A DNA stretch of 8,231 nucleotides from Chloroflexota bacterium (GTDB lineage: Bacteria > Chloroflexota > Anaerolineae > 4572-78 > J111), in assembly GCA_003694775.1 (NCBI GenBank), contig RFJV01000316.1, forward strand, positions 1 to 8,231. The letters run 5' to 3'. Below, piece after piece: positions 5,477-8,231 of this stretch (position 1 is the stretch's first letter; the number at the start of each line of letters is the position of its first letter). The position numbers and the translations under genes are program-made. Under the pieces are notes generated by a model. It was not told where the DNA came from. It searched no databases and saw only the letters and a program-made list of their open reading frames with translations.

Positions 5477-6643
5477 ATGCGTGAAATCAACAGCCAGCAA
5501 GCCCCCGTCGTCATCATTGGCGGCGGTATTGTCGGCAGTGCCGCGGCCTACTACCTGGCCCGCCGCGGGGTAAAGGCCGTTCTGCTGGAAAAGAACACCA
5601 TCGGCGTGGAGGCGTCGGGGCGGAACGGCGGCGGTGTGCGCGCCCAGTGCCGGGTCCGCATTGAGCGCCGGCTGGCTATGGCCAGCATCAAACTGTGGGA
5701 GGGTCTGGAAGCCGAAACCGGCATGGATATGGAATACACCCAGGGCGGCAACATCCGTCTGGCCGCCACGGAGGCCCGCATGGCCCAACTGCAGGCCGAA
5801 GCCGAAGAAGAACTGGCCGATGGCCTTTACGTAGAGCTGTGGAACCGGGACGAACTGCGCCGCCGCGCCCCCTACCTGGACAGCGACCATTTCATCGGGG
5901 CCAAGTACTGTCCCACCGACGGCGTTGCCAACCCCATCCTGGCGACGTGGGGCATTGCCGCCGCGGCCCGAAAAGCCGGCGCCACCCTGCTCACCCACAC
6001 CGAGGCGGTCAGCATCGAAACCCAGGCCGGGCAGGTCACCGGCGTTACGGCCCGCACCCCCGACGGGATTCTGCACCTGGAAACCCCGCGGGTCATCCAC
6101 GCCGCGGGCGTCCATACCCCGCAGCTGGCCCAAACGTCAGGTGTGCAAATCCCCATCAAACCGGCCCGTGTCTTTGTGGCCGTTACCCAACCGGTCCGGC
6201 CATTTTTCACCGAATTCGTCTCCACCCACGATTTTGGCGTTTATTTCCGACCGGCCCGCAAGGGGCACGTCCATATCGGCTCGGTGGGCATTTTCGATGA
6301 GACCTTCGACAAAAGCACGCCCGACTACGCCCTGCCCAGACTGGCTACCGCGGCCCGGCTGGTACCGGCTCTGCGCGGGGTGTCCTTCCTGCGCACCTGG
6401 GCCGGCATCCTGGCGATGACCCCCGACCACCTGCCGGTCATCGGGCCGGTCGATGGGCTGGAGGGCCTGATTCTGGCGACCGGCTTCAGCGGACACGGCT
6501 TCTGTCTGGGGCCAATTGTGGGCAAACTGCTCAGCGAAATGATTCTGGACGGCGCCCCCTCCATCAACCTCGACGCGCTGAACCTGTCCCGCTTTGCTTC
6601 TACCGTCCAATCGCCAACCTCCCCCTCATCGAACCGGCTATGA
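5477..6643 (+). CDS. DAO-family FAD-dependent oxidoreductase, beta (catalytic) subunit of the dehydrogenase (HcnC-like)
   Basis: This 388-residue D-amino-acid-oxidase-family flavoprotein has the usual length for HcnC, D-hydroxyproline dehydrogenase beta and sarcosine-oxidase-beta-like subunits. GGGIVG (residues 15-20) is the FAD ADP-binding loop. LLEKNTIGVEASGRNGGGVRAQ follows, with the conserved ASGRNGGG flavin segment. The C-terminal FAD-binding block is ILATGFSGHGF (GFSGHGF at 336-342). It should oxidise the C-N bond of an amino acid, imino acid or opine and hand electrons to the [2Fe-2S]/FAD subunits encoded at 2781-4513. The substrate cannot be told from the sequence, and no transporter or catabolic neighbour is visible to help. 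The TGA at 6641-6643 overlaps the next ATG. Composition returns to high GC here. Confidence 0.88.
   Translation: MREINSQQAPVVIIGGGIVGSAAAYYLARRGVKAVLLEKNTIGVEASGRNGGGVRAQCRVRIERRLAMASIKLWEGLEAETGMDMEYTQGGNIRLAATEARMAQLQAEAEEELADGLYVELWNRDELRRRAPYLDSDHFIGAKYCPTDGVANPILATWGIAAAARKAGATLLTHTEAVSIETQAGQVTGVTARTPDGILHLETPRVIHAAGVHTPQLAQTSGVQIPIKPARVFVAVTQPVRPFFTEFVSTHDFGVYFRPARKGHVHIGSVGIFDETFDKSTPDYALPRLATAARLVPALRGVSFLRTWAGILAMTPDHLPVIGPVDGLEGLILATGFSGHGFCLGPIVGKLLSEMILDGAPSINLDALNLSRFASTVQSPTSPSSNRL
6640..6643 (+). promoter_or_regulatory. ATGA stop/start overlap, DAO gene to YfhO-like gene
   Basis: The ATG of the membrane protein (6640-6642) shares bases with the TGA of the DAO gene (6641-6643). 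No good Shine-Dalgarno sequence is seen upstream, so re-initiation after DAO termination is the likely way in. Confidence 0.65.
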
Positions 6644-8231
6644 AATTCTGGACCCGACGCGACTGGCTCATCATCATCCTTTTTGCCGGGCTGGTGGCCC
6701 TGTTCCACTGGCGCATCCTCACCCCCAACCCGGCAGACCGGCAGTCCTTTCCCCCCGGCGACTTTGCCGCTCAGTTCTGGGCCTTTGCCACCTTTGAAGT
6801 GCGCGAGCTGAGCGCCGGGCGTCTGCCGCTGTGGAACCCCTACACCTTTGCCGGTGCGCCATTCTGGGCCGACGTGCAGTCTGCGGTGCTGTACCCGCCC
6901 AGCCTGCTGACCCTGCTTCTGTCCGCGCCGTGGGGCTTCTCCCTGTTTGCCCTGGAGCTGGAAGCGGTGGCCCATTTCTGGCTGGCCGCGGTCTTTATGT
7001 ACCTGTTCAGCCGGGAAGTGACCGGCAACCGGGCCGCCGGCATCATCGCCGCGCTGACCTTCACCTTTGGCGGCTACCTGACCGGCTACCCCGGCCAGCA
7101 GTTGGCCGTTCTGGAAACCGATGTCTGGCTACCGCTGATTCTCTTTTTCATCCACCGGGCCGCGGCGGCCCGCGACCGCGGTCAACCGGCCTGGCCGCGG
7201 CTTCTGACCGCGGGCACAGCCTGGGGTGTGGCCCTGCTGGCCGGTCATCCCCAGAGTGCGATGATTGTGGGCTATGTCAGTATGGCTTACCTGCTTTACC
7301 TGTGGCTCGACCAGCCGGGACCGCTGGCCCGCCGCCTGCGGGACGGGCTGGCCGCGGGCGCGCTGGTGTCGTTCAGCGGGCTGGCCCTGGCCGCAGTGCA
7401 GATTCTGCCCGCGGCAGAGTACACTCTGCTCTCGGTGCGGGCCGCCGGAACCTACGACAAAATGTCCGGCGGCTTCCCCATCACCGACCTCATCCAGCTT
7501 CTTCTGCCGGGGCAGGTCAGCCACTACTCACCGCTTTACGTGAGTATTGCCGCTCTTCTGCTGGCCGGCTGGGCTGTTTTTTCGACCCCCCGCGGGCGCG
7601 TCCTGTTCTGGGCCGGGGTAGCCGCGGCGGCTTTGCTCATCTCTTTTGGCGGCCATACTTTTCTGTACAGCCCGCTGTACCTGGCCGGGCCGGGATTTTC
7701 TATCTTTCGCGGGCAGGAACGGTGGGCCTTTGCCTTCGCCTTCAGCCTGTCGGTGCTGGCCGGCTGCGGGTTCGACCGCCTGCGGGACGAAACCGGCTTT
7801 CGCCAGCTGGCCCGGACAACCCGGTTTCTGCTGGGGTTTGCCCTCCTGCTGGTCATCCTCTTCTTTTACGGACTCAATGCCGGCGGCTGGTCGCCCGAAA
7901 ATCCGTTTTTCGACCTGCTCAGCGCGTCCACCCTGCTGAGCATCCTGCTTTTGCTGGCCTGGCTCCTGTGGCAGTACGCCGGCCCACTGCCGCCGCTGTG
8001 GCGGGTCAGCCTGACCGCGGCCCTGCTCTGTTTTGACCTGTTCACCGTCAACTGGCAGACCAATCTGTATCCCCAGCCGCCGGAATGGCACACCCAACAG
8101 CCGGCGGTGGTCACGGCCATCAAGGAGGACGCGGCCCGTTCGCCGGGCGAGCCGTTCCGGGTGTACAACGAATTCCGGCTGTATGATAACTACGGTGTTC
8201 CCTTTGCCCTGGAAGACCTGTGGGGGGCCAG
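6640..8231 (+). CDS. YfhO-family polytopic membrane protein, 3'-truncated by window
   Basis: The frame is open from ATG 6640 to the last base (530 codons plus two bases), so the C-terminus lies outside the window. The first helix is residues 9-24. The hallmark N-terminal stretch runs from about residue 41 to 87: GDFAAQFWAF, then GRLPLWNPYTFAGAPF (60-75), then VQSAVLYPP. GHPQ (202-205) and FRGQERW (356-362) are also typical of YfhO (PF09586-type) proteins. Many hydrophobic helices follow, and after about residue 480 a soluble region begins, ending at LEDLWGA. Family members are GT-C-like proteins. Some modify lipoteichoic acid or other surface glycans with sugars from a lipid carrier, but most in this group are untested. 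It follows the DAO gene with a 4-base overlap, so it is probably in the same transcript. The functional link to the dehydrogenase is unknown. Confidence 0.85.
   Translation, partial: MKFWTRRDWLIIILFAGLVALFHWRILTPNPADRQSFPPGDFAAQFWAFATFEVRELSAGRLPLWNPYTFAGAPFWADVQSAVLYPPSLLTLLLSAPWGFSLFALELEAVAHFWLAAVFMYLFSREVTGNRAAGIIAALTFTFGGYLTGYPGQQLAVLETDVWLPLILFFIHRAAAARDRGQPAWPRLLTAGTAWGVALLAGHPQSAMIVGYVSMAYLLYLWLDQPGPLARRLRDGLAAGALVSFSGLALAAVQILPAAEYTLLSVRAAGTYDKMSGGFPITDLIQLLLPGQVSHYSPLYVSIAALLLAGWAVFSTPRGRVLFWAGVAAAALLISFGGHTFLYSPLYLAGPGFSIFRGQERWAFAFAFSLSVLAGCGFDRLRDETGFRQLARTTRFLLGFALLLVILFFYGLNAGGWSPENPFFDLLSASTLLSILLLLAWLLWQYAGPLPPLWRVSLTAALLCFDLFTVNWQTNLYPQPPEWHTQQPAVVTAIKEDAARSPGEPFRVYNEFRLYDNYGVPFALEDLWGA

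Noticed and set aside
5201..6133. 310-codon open frame on the minus strand
   Set aside because: It is antisense to the DAO gene and to the intergenic repeats. Its composition is that of a shadow frame and no family is recognisable.
2781..6643. Assignment as a true hydrogen cyanide synthase (hcnABC)
   Set aside because: Gene order and domains match, but the same architecture serves several substrates and no residue seen here proves glycine oxidation.
6831..8036. 401-codon open frame on the plus strand
   Set aside because: It overlaps the YfhO-like gene in another frame. It is Arg/Pro/Gly-rich and has no membrane or domain pattern, whereas frame 1 gives clear helices and YfhO motifs.

Overview
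The window is high-GC DNA of a free-living bacterium, most likely a member of the Chloroflexota (Anaerolineae/Caldilineae-like). That placement is an inference. It rests on GC-rich genes for very large polytopic glycosyltransferase-type membrane proteins with C-terminal beta-sandwich modules, a YfhO-family protein, and intergenic gaps holding short degenerate tandem repeats and GTAGGGGC-type palindromes of the sort scattered through such genomes. All supported genes are on the + strand.

Layout: (1) 1-2700 is the 3' part of a GT39/PMT-like glycosyltransferase gene whose start lies before the window. (2) 2701-2780 is a short gap with a GATTGGG-type tandem repeat, a pyrimidine tract and a good ribosome binding site. 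(3) 2781-3071 and 3068-4513, overlapping by ATGA, encode a small [2Fe-2S] subunit and an FAD/[2Fe-2S] subunit. With 5477-6643, a DAO-family FAD subunit, they make a complete three-subunit dehydrogenase of the HcnABC / D-hydroxyproline dehydrogenase / opine oxidase type, in the usual A-B-C gene order. (4) 4514-5476 interrupts this operon. It is visibly AT-richer, is bordered by palindromic and tandem repeats, and carries one orphan gene (4647-5279) with a PD-(D/E)XK nuclease-like motif. (5) From 6640 to the window end runs a 5'-complete but 3'-truncated gene for a YfhO-family membrane protein. It overlaps the DAO gene by ATGA.

How the parts work together: the three redox subunits should form one membrane-associated or soluble heteromer that oxidises an amino acid or amine. 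The DAO subunit would oxidise the substrate, and the other two would pass electrons onward through FAD and two [2Fe-2S] clusters. The substrate cannot be read from the sequence. The flanking GT39 and YfhO genes point to cell-surface glycan or lipid-linked sugar work. Nothing in the sequence links them biochemically to the dehydrogenase, although the 4-base overlap suggests that the YfhO gene is co-translated with it. The main item of interest is the repeat-bordered, AT-rich nuclease cassette between the second and third dehydrogenase genes, including an apparent repeat-derived tail on the upstream protein.
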